Shown here: positions 27,201-38,945 of the stretch, one piece after another | Numbering within the stretch: the stretch's first letter is position 1 | Layout of the letters: every line of letters starts with the position of its first letter | Program-made: the position numbers and the translations under genes | Assembly: GCA_023053685.1 (NCBI GenBank) | Contig: JALIGW010000145.1 | Coordinates: 353,064 to 417,063 of the forward strand | Direction: 5' to 3' | Length of the DNA stretch: 64,000 nucleotides | Source: Diadophis punctatus similis | Lineage: Eukaryota > Chordata > Lepidosauria > Squamata > Dipsadidae | Notes under the pieces: generated by a model | What the model was told of the DNA's origin: nothing | The model's database searches: none | What the model saw: the letters and a program-made list of their open reading frames with translations, nothing else

Positions 27201-28763
27201 CAATTCAGCCCAAAAACATCACTTTTGACAAACACCTCAGAAATGAAAAAGAAACACATATTCCCGTTCCCCACAGGCTGGAAAGCTGAGTTCTCGCTTG
27301 ATTTTCGATTCCGAGCCTACCCTGAAGAGCTAGGCCAAAGTCTAACACAGCATTCGCCTTAGGATTCAATTGTCCAAAAACATCACTTTTGACAAACACC
27401 TCAAAAATGAAAAAGAAACACATATTCCTGTTCCCCACATGCTGGAAAGCTGAATTCTCGCTTGATTTTCGATTCCGAGCCTACCCTGAAGAGCTAGCCC
27501 AAAGTCTAACACAGCATTCGCCTTAGGATTCAATTCAGCCCAAAAATATCACTTTTGACAAACACCTCAGAAATGAAAAAGAAACACATATTCCTGTTCC
27601 CCACGGGCTGGAAAGCCGAATTCTCGCTTGAATTTTGATTCCGAGCCTACCCTGAAGAGCTAGCCCAAAGTCTAACACAGCATTCGCCTTATTTCTCAAT
27701 TCAGCCCAAAAACATCACTTTTGACAAACACCTCAGAAATGAAAAAGAAAGAAATATTCCTGTTCCCCACGTGCTGGAAAGCCAAATTCTCGCTTGATTT
27801 TCGATTCCGAGCCTACCCTGAAGAGCTAGCCCAAAGTCTAACACAGCATTCGCCTTAGGATTCAATTGTCCAAAAACATCACTTTTGACAAACACCTCAG
27901 AAATGAAAATGAAACACATATTCCTGTTCCCCACATGCTGGAAAGCCGAATTCTCGCTTGATTTTCGATTCCGAGCCTACCCTGAAGAGCTAGCCCAAAG
28001 TCTAACACAGCATTCGCCTTAGGATTCAATTCAGCCCAAAAACATCACTTTTGACAAACACCTCAGAAATGAAAAAGAAACACATATTCCTGTTCCCCAC
28101 GGGCTGGAAAGCCGAATTCTCGCTTGATTTTCGATTTCGAGCCTACCCTGAAGAGCTAGCCCAAAGTCTAACACAGCATTCGCCTTAGGACTCAATACAG
28201 CCAAAAAACATGACTTTTGACAAACACCTCAGAAATGAAAATGAAACACATATTCCTGTTCCCCAAAGGCTGGAAAGCTGAATTCTCGCTTTATTTTCGA
28301 TTCCGAGCCTACCCTGAAGAGCTAGCCCAAAGTCTAACACAGCATTCGCCTTAGGATTCAATTCAGTCCAAAAACATCACTTTTGACAAACACCTCAGAA
28401 ATGAAAATGAAACACATATTCCTCTTCCCCACGTGCTGGAAAGCCGAATTCTCGCTTGATTTTTGATTCCGACCTTTCCCTGAAGAGCTAGCCCAATGTA
28501 TAACACAGCATTCGCCTTAGGAATCAATACAGCCAAAAAACATGACTTTTGACAAACACCTCAGAAATGAAAATGAAACACATATTCCTGTTCCCCACAG
28601 GCTGGAAAGCCGAATTCTCGCTTGATTTTTGATTCAGACCTTTCCATGAAGAGCTAGCCCAAGGTCTAACACAGCATTCGCCTTAGGACTCAATACAGCC
28701 AAAAAACATGACTTTTGACAAACACCTCAGAAATGAAAAAGAAACACATATTCCTGTTCCCCA
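24071..28763. repeat. 14-monomer tandem duplication (2320-bp unit)
   Basis: Bases about 24071-26443 match about 26391-28763 at an offset of 2320, or 14 x 166 minus 4; each unit contains two 164-bp GTCC monomers. Rare shared markers are AAAAATATCAC (near 25224 and 27544), CCCCAAAGGCTGG (near 25942 and 28262), TATTCCTCTTCCCC (near 26098 and 28418) and GATTCAGACC (near 26312 and 28632). The only difference noted is C/A at 26203/28523. The near identity suggests a recent event. Confidence 0.9.
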
Positions 28764-31700
28764 CAGGCTGGAAAGCTGAATTCTCGCTTTATTTTCGATT
28801 CCGAGCCTACCCTGAAGAGCTAGCCCAAAGTCTAACACAGCATTCGCCTTAGGACTCAATACAGCCAAAAAACATGACTTTTCACAAACACCTCAGAAAT
28901 GAAAATGAAACACATATTCCTGTTCCCCACAGGCTGGAAAGCTGAATTCTCGCTTTATTTTCGATTCCGAGCCTACCCTGAAGAGCTAGCCCAAAGTCTA
29001 ACACAGCATTCGCCTTAGGATTCAATTCAGTCCAAAAACATCACTTTTGACAAACACCTCAGAAATGAAAATGAAACACATATTCCTGTTCCCCACAGGC
29101 TGGAAAGCCGAATTCTCGCTTGATTTCTGATTCCAACCTTTCCCTGAAGAGCTAGCCCAAAGTCTAACACAGCATTTGCCTTAGGACTCAATACAGCCAA
29201 AAAACATGACTTTTGACAAACACCTCAGAAATGAAAATGAAACACATATTCCTGTTCCCCACAGGCTGGAAAGCTGAATTCTCGCTTGATTTTTGATTCC
29301 GACCTTTCCATTAAGAGCTAGCCCAAGGTCTAACACAGCATTCGCCTTATTTCTCAATTCAGCACAAAAACATCACTTTTGACAAACACCTCAGAAATGA
29401 AAAAGAAACACATATTCCTGTTCCCCATGGGCTGGAAAGCCGAATTCTCACTTTATTTTCGATTCCGAGCCTACCCTGAAGAGCTAGCCCAAAGTCTAAC
29501 ACAGCATTCGCCTTAGGATTCAATTCAGTCCAAAAACATCACTTTTGACAAACACCTCAGAAATGAAAATGAAACACATATTCCTGTTCCCCACAGGCTG
29601 GAAAGCCGAATTCTCTCTTGATTTTTGATTCCAACCTTTCCCTGAAGAGCTAGCCCAATGTCTAACACGGAATTCGCCTTAGTTCTCAATTCAGCCAAAA
29701 AACATCACTTTTGACAAACACCTCAGAAATGAAAAAGAAAGACATATTCCTGTTCCCCACGGGCTGGAAAGCCAAATTCTCGCTTGATTTTCGATTCCGA
29801 GCCTACCCTGAAGAGCTAGCCGAAAGTCTAACACAGCATTCGCCTTAGGATTCAATTCAGTCCAAAAACATCACTTTTGACAAACACCTCAGAAATGAAA
29901 AAGAAACACATATTCCTGTTCCCCACGTGCTGGAAAGCCGAATTCTCACTTGAATTTTGATTCCGAGCCTACCCTGAAGAGCTAGCCCAAAGTCTAACAC
30001 AGCATTCGCCTTAGGACTCAATACAGCCAAAAAACATGACTTTTGACAAACACCTCAGAAATGAAAATGAAACACATATTCCTGTTCCCCACAGGCTGGA
30101 AAGCCGAATTCTCGCTTGATTTTTGATTCCGAGCTTTCCCTGAAGAGAAAGCCCAATGTCTAACACGGAATTCGCCTTAGTTCTCAATTCAGCCCAAAAA
30201 CATCACTTTTGACAAACACCTCAGAAATGAAAATGAAACACATATTCCTGTTCCCCACAGGCTGGAAAGCCGAATTCTCACTTGATTTTTGATTCCGACC
30301 TTTCCCTGAAGAGCTAGCCCAAAGTCTAACACAGCATTCGCCTTAGGACTCAATACAGCCAAAAAACATGACTTTTGACAAACACCTCAGAAATGAAAAT
30401 GAAACACATATTCCTGTTCCCCACAGGCTGGAAAGCCGAATTCTCGCTTGATTTTTGATTCAGACCTTTCCATGAAGAGCTAGCCCAAGGTCTAACACAG
30501 CATTCGCCTTAGGACTCAATACAGCCAAAAAACATGACTTTTGACAAACACCTCAGAAATGAAAAAGAAACACATATTCCTGTTCCCCACAGGCTGGAAA
30601 GCTGAATTCTCACTTTATTTTCGATTCCGAGCCTACCCTGAAGAGCTAGCCCAAAGTCTAACACAGCATTCGCCTTAGGACTCAATACAGCCAAAAAACA
30701 TGACTTTTCACAAACACCTCAGAAATGAAAATGAAACACATATTCCTGTTCCCCACAGGCTGGAAAGCTGAATTCTCGCTTTATTTTCGATTCCGAGCCT
30801 ACCCTGAAGAGCTAGCCCAAAGTCTAACACAGCATTCGCCTTAGGATTCAATTCAGTCCAAAAACATCACTTTTGACAAACACCTCAGAAATGAAAATGA
30901 AACACATATTCCTGTTCCCCACAGGCTGGAAAGCCGAATTCTTGCTTGATTTCTGATTCCAACCTTTCCCTGAAGAGCTAGCCCAAAGTCTAACACAGCA
31001 TTCGCCTTAGGACTCAATACAGCCAAAAAACATGACTTTTGACAAACACCTCAGAAATGAAAATGAAACACATATTCCTGTTCCCCACAGGCTGGAAAGC
31101 TGAATTCTCGCTTGATTTTTGATTCCGACCTTTCCATTAAGAGCTAGCCCAAGGTCTAACACAGCATTCGCCTTATTTCTCAATTCAGCACAAAAACATC
31201 ACTTTTGACAAACACCTCAGAAATGAAAAAGAAACACATATTCCTGTTCCCCATGGGCTGGAAAGCCGAATTCTCACTTTATTTTCGATTCCGAGCCTAC
31301 CCTGAAGAGCTAGCCCAAAGTCTAACACAGCATTCGCCTTAGGATTCAATTCAGTCCAAAAACATCACTTTTGACAAACACCTCAGAAATGAAAATGAAA
31401 CACATATTCCTGTTCCCCACAGGCTGGAAAGCCGAATTCTCTCTTGATTTTTGATTCCAACCTTTCCCTGAAGAGCTAGCCCAATGTCTAACACGGAATT
31501 CGCCTTAGTTCTCAATTCAGCCAAAAAACATCACTTTTGACAAACACCTCAGAAATGAAAAAGAAAGACATATTCCTGTTCCCCACGGGCTGGAAAGCCA
31601 AATTCTCGCTTGATTTTCGATTCCGAGCCTACCCTGAAGAGCTAGCCGAAAGTCTAACACAGCATTCGCCTTAGGATTCAATTCAGTCCAAAAACATCAC

Positions 31701-31824
31701 TTTTGACAAACACCTCAGAAATGAAAAAGAAACACATATTCCTGTTCCCCACGTGCTGGAAAGCCGAATTCTCACTTGAATTTTGATTCCGAGCCTACCC
31801 TGAAGAGCTAGCCCAAAGTCTAAC
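28523..31824. repeat. 11-monomer duplication (offset 1826 bp)
   Basis: Bases about 28523-29998 match about 30349-31824 at exactly 11 monomers. Both have GATTCAGACC, CTTTTCACAAAC, GATTTCTGATTCC, CCATTAAGAGC and CATGGGCTGG monomers in the same order. Two monomers between the copies (about 29999-30348) are not part of the match. At about 31825 the second copy jumps to sequence equivalent to 30167, a shift of 10 instead of 11 monomers, so one monomer was lost at the seam. Confidence 0.85.
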
Positions 31825-31973
31825 ACGGAATTCGCCTTAGTTCTCAATTCAGCCCAAAAACATCACTTTTGACAAACACCTCAGAAATGAAAATGAAACA
31901 CATATTCCTGTTCCCCACAGGCTGGAAAGCCGAATTCTCACTTGATTTTTGATTCCGACCTTTCCCTGAAGAG

Positions 31974-34900
31974 CTAGCCCAAAGTCTAACACAGCATTCG
32001 CCTTAGGACTCAATACAGCCAAAAAACATGACTTTTGACAAACACCTCAGAAATGAAAATGAAACACATATTCCTGTTCCCCACAGGCTGGAAAGCCGAA
32101 TTCTCGCTTGATTTTTGATTCCGAGCTTTCCCTGAAGAGAAAGCCCAATGTCTAACACGGAATTCGCCTTAGTTCTCAATTCAGCCCAAAAACATCACTT
32201 TTGACAAACACCTCAGAAATGAAAAAGAAACACATATTCCTGTTCCCCACAGGCTGGAAAGCCGAATTCTCGCTTGATTTTTGATTCCGACCTTTCCCTG
32301 AAGAGCTAGCCCAAAGTCTAACACAGCATTCGCCTTAGGACTCAATACAGCCAAAAAACATCACTTTTGACAAACACCTCAGAAATGAAAATGAAACACA
32401 TATTCCTGTTCCCCACAGGCTGGAAAGCTGAATTCTCGCTTTATTTTCGATTCCGAGCCTACCCTGAAGAGCTAGCCCAAAGTCTAACACAGCATTCGCC
32501 TTAGGATTCAATTCAGTCCAAAAACATCACTTTTGACAAACACCTCAGAAATGAAAATGAAACACATATTCCTGTTCCCCACAGGCTGGAAAGCCGAATT
32601 CTCTCTTGATTTTTGATTCCAACCTTTCCCTGAAGAGCTAGCCCAATGTCTAACACGGAATTCGCCTTAGTTCTCAATTCAGCCAAAAAACATCACTTTT
32701 GACAAACACATCAGAAATGAAAAAGAAAGACATATTCCTGTTCCCCACGGGCTGGAAAGCCAAATTCTCGCTTGATTTTCGATTCCGAGCCTACCCTGAA
32801 GAGCTAGCCGAAAGTCTAACACAGCATTCGCCTTAGGACTCAATACAGCCAAAAAACATGACTTTTGACAAACACCTCAGAAATGAAAATGAAACACATA
32901 TTCCTGTTCCCCACAGGCTGGAAAGCCGAATTCTCGCTTGATTTTTGATTCCGAGCTTTCCCTGAAGAGAAAGCCCAATGTCTAACACGGAATTCGCCTT
33001 AGTTCTCAATTCAGCCCAAAAACATCACTTTTGACAAACACCTCAGAAATGAAAATGAAACACATATTCCTGTTCCCCACAGGCTGGAAAGCCAAATTCT
33101 CACTTGATTTTTGATTCCGACCTTTCCCTGAAGAGCTAGCCCAAAGTCTAACACAGCATTCGCCTTAGGACTCAATACAGCCAAAAAACATGACTTTTGA
33201 CAAACACCTCAGAAATGAAAACGAAACACATATTCCTGTTCCCCACAGGCTGGTAAGCTGAATTCTCGCTTGATTTTCGATTCCGAGCCTACCCTGAAGA
33301 GCTAGCCCAAAGTCTAACACAGCATTCGCCTTAGGACTCAATACAGCCAAAAAACATGACTTTTGACAAACACCTCAGAAATGAAAAAGAAAGACATATT
33401 CCTGTTCCCCACGTGCTGGAAAGCCAAATTCTCGCTTGATTTTCGATTCCGAGCCTACCCTGAAGAGCTAGCCGAAAGTCTAACACAGCATTCGCCTTAG
33501 GATTCAATTCAGCCCAAAAATATCACTTTTGACAAACACCTCAGAAATGAAAAAGAAACACATATTCCTGTTCCCCACGGGCTGGAAAGCCGAATTCTCG
33601 CTTGAATTTTGATTCCGAGCCTACCCTGAAGAGCTAGCCCAAGGTCTAACACAGCATTCGGCTTATTTCTCAATTCAGCCCAAAAACATCACTTTTGACA
33701 AACACCTCAGAAATGAAAATGAAACACATATTCCTGTTCCCCACAGGCTGGAAAGCTGAATTCTCGCTTTATTTTCGATTCCGAGCCTACCCTGAAGAGC
33801 TAGCCCAAAGTCTAACACAGCATTCGCCTTAGGATTCAATTCAGTCCAAAAACATCACTTTTGACAAACACCTCAGAAATGAAAATGAAACACATATTCC
33901 TGTTCCCCACAGGCTGGAAAGCCGAATTCTCGCTTGATTTTTGATTCCGACCTTTCCCTGAAGAGCTAGCCCAATGTCTAACACGGAATTCGCCTTAGTT
34001 CTCAATTCAGACAAAAAACATCACTTTTGACAAACACATCAGAAATGAAAAAGAAACACATATTCCTGTTCCCCACGTGCTGGAAAGCCGAATTCTCGCT
34101 TGAATTTTGATTCCGAGCCTACCCTGAAGAGCTAGCCCAAAGTCTAACACAGCATTCGCCTTAGGATTCAATTCAGTCCAAAAACATCACTTTTGACAAA
34201 CACCTCAGAAATGAAAATGAAACACATATTCCTGTTCCCCACAGGCTGGAAAGCCGAATTCTCTCTTGATTTTTGATTCCAACCTTTCCCTGAAGAGCTA
34301 GCCCAATGTCTAACACGGAATTCGCCTTAGTTCTCAATTCAGCCAAAAAACATCACTTTTGACAAACACATCAGAAATGAAAAAGAAAGACATATTCCTG
34401 TTCCCCACGGGCTGGAAAGCCAAATTCTCGCTTGATTTTCAATTCCGAGCCTACCCTGAAGAGCTAGCCGAAAGTCTAACACAGCATTCGCCTTAGGATT
34501 CAATTCAGTCCAAAAACATCACTTTTGACAAACACCTCAGAAATGAAAAAGAAACACATATTCCTGTTCCCCACGTGCTCGAAAGCCGAATTCTCGCTTG
34601 AATTTTGATTCCGAGCCTACCCTGAAGAGCTAGCCCAAAGTCTAACACAACATTCGCCTTAGGACTCAATACAGCCAAAAAACATGACTTTTGACAAACA
34701 CCTCAGAAATGAAAATGAAACACATATTCCTGTTCCCCACAGGCTGGAAAGCCGAATTCTCGCTTGATTTTTGATTCCGAGCTTTCCCTGAAGAGAAAGC
34801 CCAATGTCTAACACGGAATTCGCCTTAGTTCTCAATTCAGCCCAAAAACATCACTTTTGACAAACACCTCAGAAATGAAAATGAAACACATATTCCTGTT

Positions 34901-37817
34901 CCCCACAGGCTGGAAAGCCAAATTCTCACTTGATTTTTGATTCCGACCTTTCCCTGAAGAGCTAGCCCAAAGTCTAACACAGCATTCGCCTTAGGACTCA
35001 ATACAGCCAAAAAACATGACTTTTGACAAACACCTCAGAAATGAAAACGAAACACATATTCCTGTTCCCCACAGGCTGGTAAGCTGAATTCTCGCTTGAT
35101 TTTCGATTCCGAGCCTACCCTGAAGAGCTAGCCCAAAGTCTAACACAGCATTCGCCTTAGGACTCAATACAGCCAAAAAACATGACTTTTGACAAACACC
35201 TCAGAAATGAAAAAGAAAGACATATTCCTGTTCCCCACGTGCTGGAAAGCCAAATTCTCGCTTGATTTTCGATTCCGAGCCTACCCTGAAGAGCTAGCCG
35301 AAAGTCTAACACAGCATTCGCCTTAGGATTCAATTCAGCCCAAAAATATCACTTTTGACAAACACCTCAGAAATGAAAAAGAAACACATATTCCTGTTCC
35401 CCACGGGCTGGAAAGCCGAATTCTCGCTTGAATTTTGATTCCGAGCCTACCCTGAAGAGCTAGCCCAAGGTCTAACACAGCATTCGGCTTATTTCTCAAT
35501 TCAGCCCAAAAACATCACTTTTGACAAACACCTCAGAAATGAAAATGAAACACATATTCCTGTTCCCCACAGGCTGGAAAGCTGAATTCTCGCTTTATTT
35601 TCGATTCCGAGCCTACCCTGAAGAGCTAGCCCAAAGTCTAACACAGCATTCGCCTTAGGATTCAATTCAGTCCAAAAACATCACTTTTGACAAACACCTC
35701 AGAAATGAAAATGAAACACATATTCCTGTTCCCCACAGGCTGGAAAGCCGAATTCTCGCTTGATTTTTGATTCCGACCTTTCCCTGAAGAGCTAGCCCAA
35801 TGTCTAACACGGAATTCGCCTTAGTTCTCAATTCAGACAAAAAACATCACTTTTGACAAACACATCAGAAATGAAAAAGAAACACATATTCCTGTTCCCC
35901 ACGTGCTGGAAAGCCGAATTCTCGCTTGAATTTTGATTCCGAGCCTACCCTGAAGAGCTAGCCCAAAGTCTAACACAGCATTCGCCTTAGGATTCAATTC
36001 AGTCCAAAAACATCACTTTTGACAAACACCTCAGAAATGAAAATGAAACACATATTCCTGTTCCCCACAGGCTGGAAAGCCGAATTCTCTCTTGATTTTT
36101 GATTCCAACCTTTCCCTGAAGAGCTAGCCCAATGTCTAACACGGAATTCGCCTTAGTTCTCAATTCAGCCAAAAAACATCACTTTTGACAAACACATCAG
36201 AAATGAAAAAGAAAGACATATTCCTGTTCCCCACGGGCTGGAAAGCCAAATTCTCGCTTGATTTTCGATTCCGAGCCTACCCTGAAGAGCTAGCCGAAAG
36301 TCTAACACAGCATTCGCCTTAGGATTCAATTCAGTCCAAAAACATCACTTTTGACAAACACCTCAGAAATGAAAAAGAAACACATATTCCTGTTCCCCAC
36401 GTGCTCGAAAGCCGAATTCTCGCTTGAATTTTGATTCCGAGCCTACCCTGAAGAGCTAGCCCAAAGTCTAACACAACATTCGCCTTAGGACTCAATACAG
36501 CCAAAAAACATGACTTTTGACAAACACCTCAGAAATGAAAATGAAACACATATTCCTGTTCCCCACAGGCTGGAAAGCCGAATTCTCGCTTGATTTTTGA
36601 TTCCGAGCTTTCCCTGAAGAGAAAGCCCAATGTCTAACACGGAATTCGCCTTAGTTCTCAATTCAGCCCAAAAACATCACTTTTGACAAACACCTCAGAA
36701 ATGAAAATGAAACACATATTCCTGTTCCCCACAGGCTGGAAAGCCAAATTCTCGCTTGATTTTTGATTCCGACCTTTCCCTGAAGAGCTAGCCCAAAGTC
36801 TAACACAGCATTCGCCTTAGGACTCAATACAGCCAAAAAACATGACTTTTGACAAACACCTCAGAAATGAAAACGAAACACATATTCCTGTTCCCCACAG
36901 GCTGGTAAGCCGAATTCTCGCTTGATTTTCGATTCCGAGCCTACCCTGAAGAGCTAGCCCAAAGTCTAACACAGCATTCGCCTTAGGACTCAATACAGCC
37001 AAAAAACATGACTTTTGACAAACACCTCAGAAATGAAAATGAAACACATAATCCTGTTCCCCACAGGCTGGAAAGCCGAATTCTCGCTTGATTTTTGATT
37101 CCGACCTTTCCCTGAAGAGCTAGCCCAAAGTCTAACACAGCATTCGCCTTAGGATTCAATTCAATCCAAAAACATCACTTTTGACAAACACCTCAGAAAT
37201 GAAAAAGAAACACATATTCCTGTTCCCCACGTGCTGGAAAGCCGAATTCTCGCTTGATTTTCGATTCCGAGCCTACCCTGAAGAGCTAGCCCAAAGTCTA
37301 ACACAGCATTCGCCTTAGGACTCAATACAGCCAAAAAACATGACTTTTGACAAACACCTCAGAAATGAAAAAGAAATACATATTCCTGTTCCCCATAGGC
37401 TGGAAAGCCAAATTCTCGCTTCATTTTCGATTCCGAGCCTACCCTGAAGAGCTAGCCGAAAGTCTAACACAGCATTCGCCTTAGGATTCAATTCAGCCCA
37501 AAAATATCACTTTTGACAAACACCTCAGAAATGAAAAAGAAACACATATTCCTGTTCCCCATGGGCTGGAAAGCCGAATTCTCGCTTGAATTTTGATTCC
37601 GAGCCTACCCTGAAGAGCTAGCCCAAGGTCTAACACAGCATTCGGCTTATTTCTCAATTCAGCCCAAAAACATCACTTTTGACAAACACCTCAGAAATGA
37701 AAATGAAACACATATTCCTGTTCCCCACAGGCTGGAAAGCTGAATTCTCGCTTTATTTTCGATTCCGAGCCTACCCTGAAGAGCTAGCCCAAAGTCTAAC
37801 ACAGCGTTCGCCTTAGG
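31974..37817. repeat. 42-monomer duplication, copy A (offset 6972 bp)
   Basis: This block matches about 38946-44790 at exactly 42 monomers. It begins after a CTCACTTG monomer and ends near 37805, where ACAGCGTTCG in copy A faces ACAGCATTCG and the following monomers differ in type. Inside it sits a 2.3-fold array of 1826-bp units. Copy A has private changes near 37377-37413 (GAAATACAT, CCATAGGC, CTTCATTTTCG) that copy B lacks. Confidence 0.88.
32826..37036. repeat. Tandem 11-monomer (1826-bp) units, about 2.3 copies, set A
   Basis: Units are about 32826-34651, 34652-36477 and a partial third at 36478-37036. Each starts at a GACTCAATACAG monomer and includes an AAAACGAAAC monomer, with CTGGTAAGC just downstream, near 33215, 35041 and 36867. 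Each full unit also carries an AAAAATATCAC monomer and a CAATTCAGACAAAAA monomer. Private changes such as TTTTCAATTCCG near 34437 distinguish the copies. The third copy ends where AAAATGAAACACATAATCC replaces AAAAAGAAAGAC. Confidence 0.88.
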
Positions 37818-38945
37818 ACTCAATACAGCCAAAAAACATGACTTTTCACAAACACCTCAGAAATGAAAATGAAACACATATTCCTGTTCCCCACAGGCTG
37901 GAAAGCTGAATTCTCGCTTTATTTTCGATTCCGAGCCTACCCTGAAGAGCTAGCCCAAAGTCTAACACAGCATTCGCCTTATTTCTCAATTCAGCACAAA
38001 AACATCACTTTTGACAAACACCTCAGAAATGAAAAAGAAACACATATTCCTGTTCCCCATGGGCTGGAAAGCCGAATTCTCACTTTATTTTCGATTCCGA
38101 GCCTACCCTGAAGAGCTAGCCCAAAGTCTAACACAGCATTCGCCTTAGGATTCAATTCAGTCCAAAAACATCACTTTTGACAAACACCTCAGAAATGAAA
38201 ATGAAACACATATTCCTGTTCCCCACAGGCTGGAAAGCCGAATTCTCTCTTGATTTTTGATTCCAACCTTTCCCTGAAGAGCTAGCCCAATGTCTAACAC
38301 GGAATTCGCCTTAGTTCTCAATTCAGCCAAAAAACATCACTTTTGACAAACACCTCAGAAATGAAAAAGAAACACATATTCCTGTTCCCCACGTGCTGGA
38401 AAGCCGAATTCTCACTTGAATTTTGATTCCGAGCCTACCCTGAAGAGCTAGCCCAAAGTCTAACACAGCATTCGCCTTAGGACTCAATACAGCCAAAAAA
38501 CATGACTTTTGACAAACACCTCAGAAATGAAAATGAAACACATATTCCTGTTCCCCACAGGCTGGAAAGCCGAATTCTCGCTTGATTTTTGATTCCGAGC
38601 TTTCCCTGAAGAGAAAGCCCAATGTCTAACACGGAATTCGCCTTAGTTCTCAATTCAGCCCAAAAACATCACTTTTGACAAACACCTCAGAAATGAAAAT
38701 GAAACACATATTCCTGTTCCCCACAGGCTGGAAAGCCGAATTCTCACTTGATTTTTGATTCCGACCTTTCCCTGAAGAGCTAGCCCAAAGTCTAACACAG
38801 CATTCGCCTTAGGACTCAATACAGCCAAAAAACATGACTTTTGACAAACACCTCAGAAATGAAAACGAAACACATATTCCTGTTCCCCACAGGCTGGAAA
38901 GCCGAATTCTCGCTTGATTTTCGATTCCGAGCCTACCCTGAAGAG
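37818..38945. repeat. Junction segment between the 42-monomer copies
   Basis: This 1.1-kb stretch lies after the matching part of copy A and completes the 6972-bp unit. It reads like a shortened medley of the 28.5-31.8 kb region: CTTTTCACAAAC near 37851, CAGCACAAAAAC with CATGGGC near 37991-38060, CTCTCTTG with AACCTTT near 38245, and CTCACTTGAATTTTG near 38410. Several expected monomers of that region are missing, as if internal deletions joined distant monomers. Confidence 0.7.
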
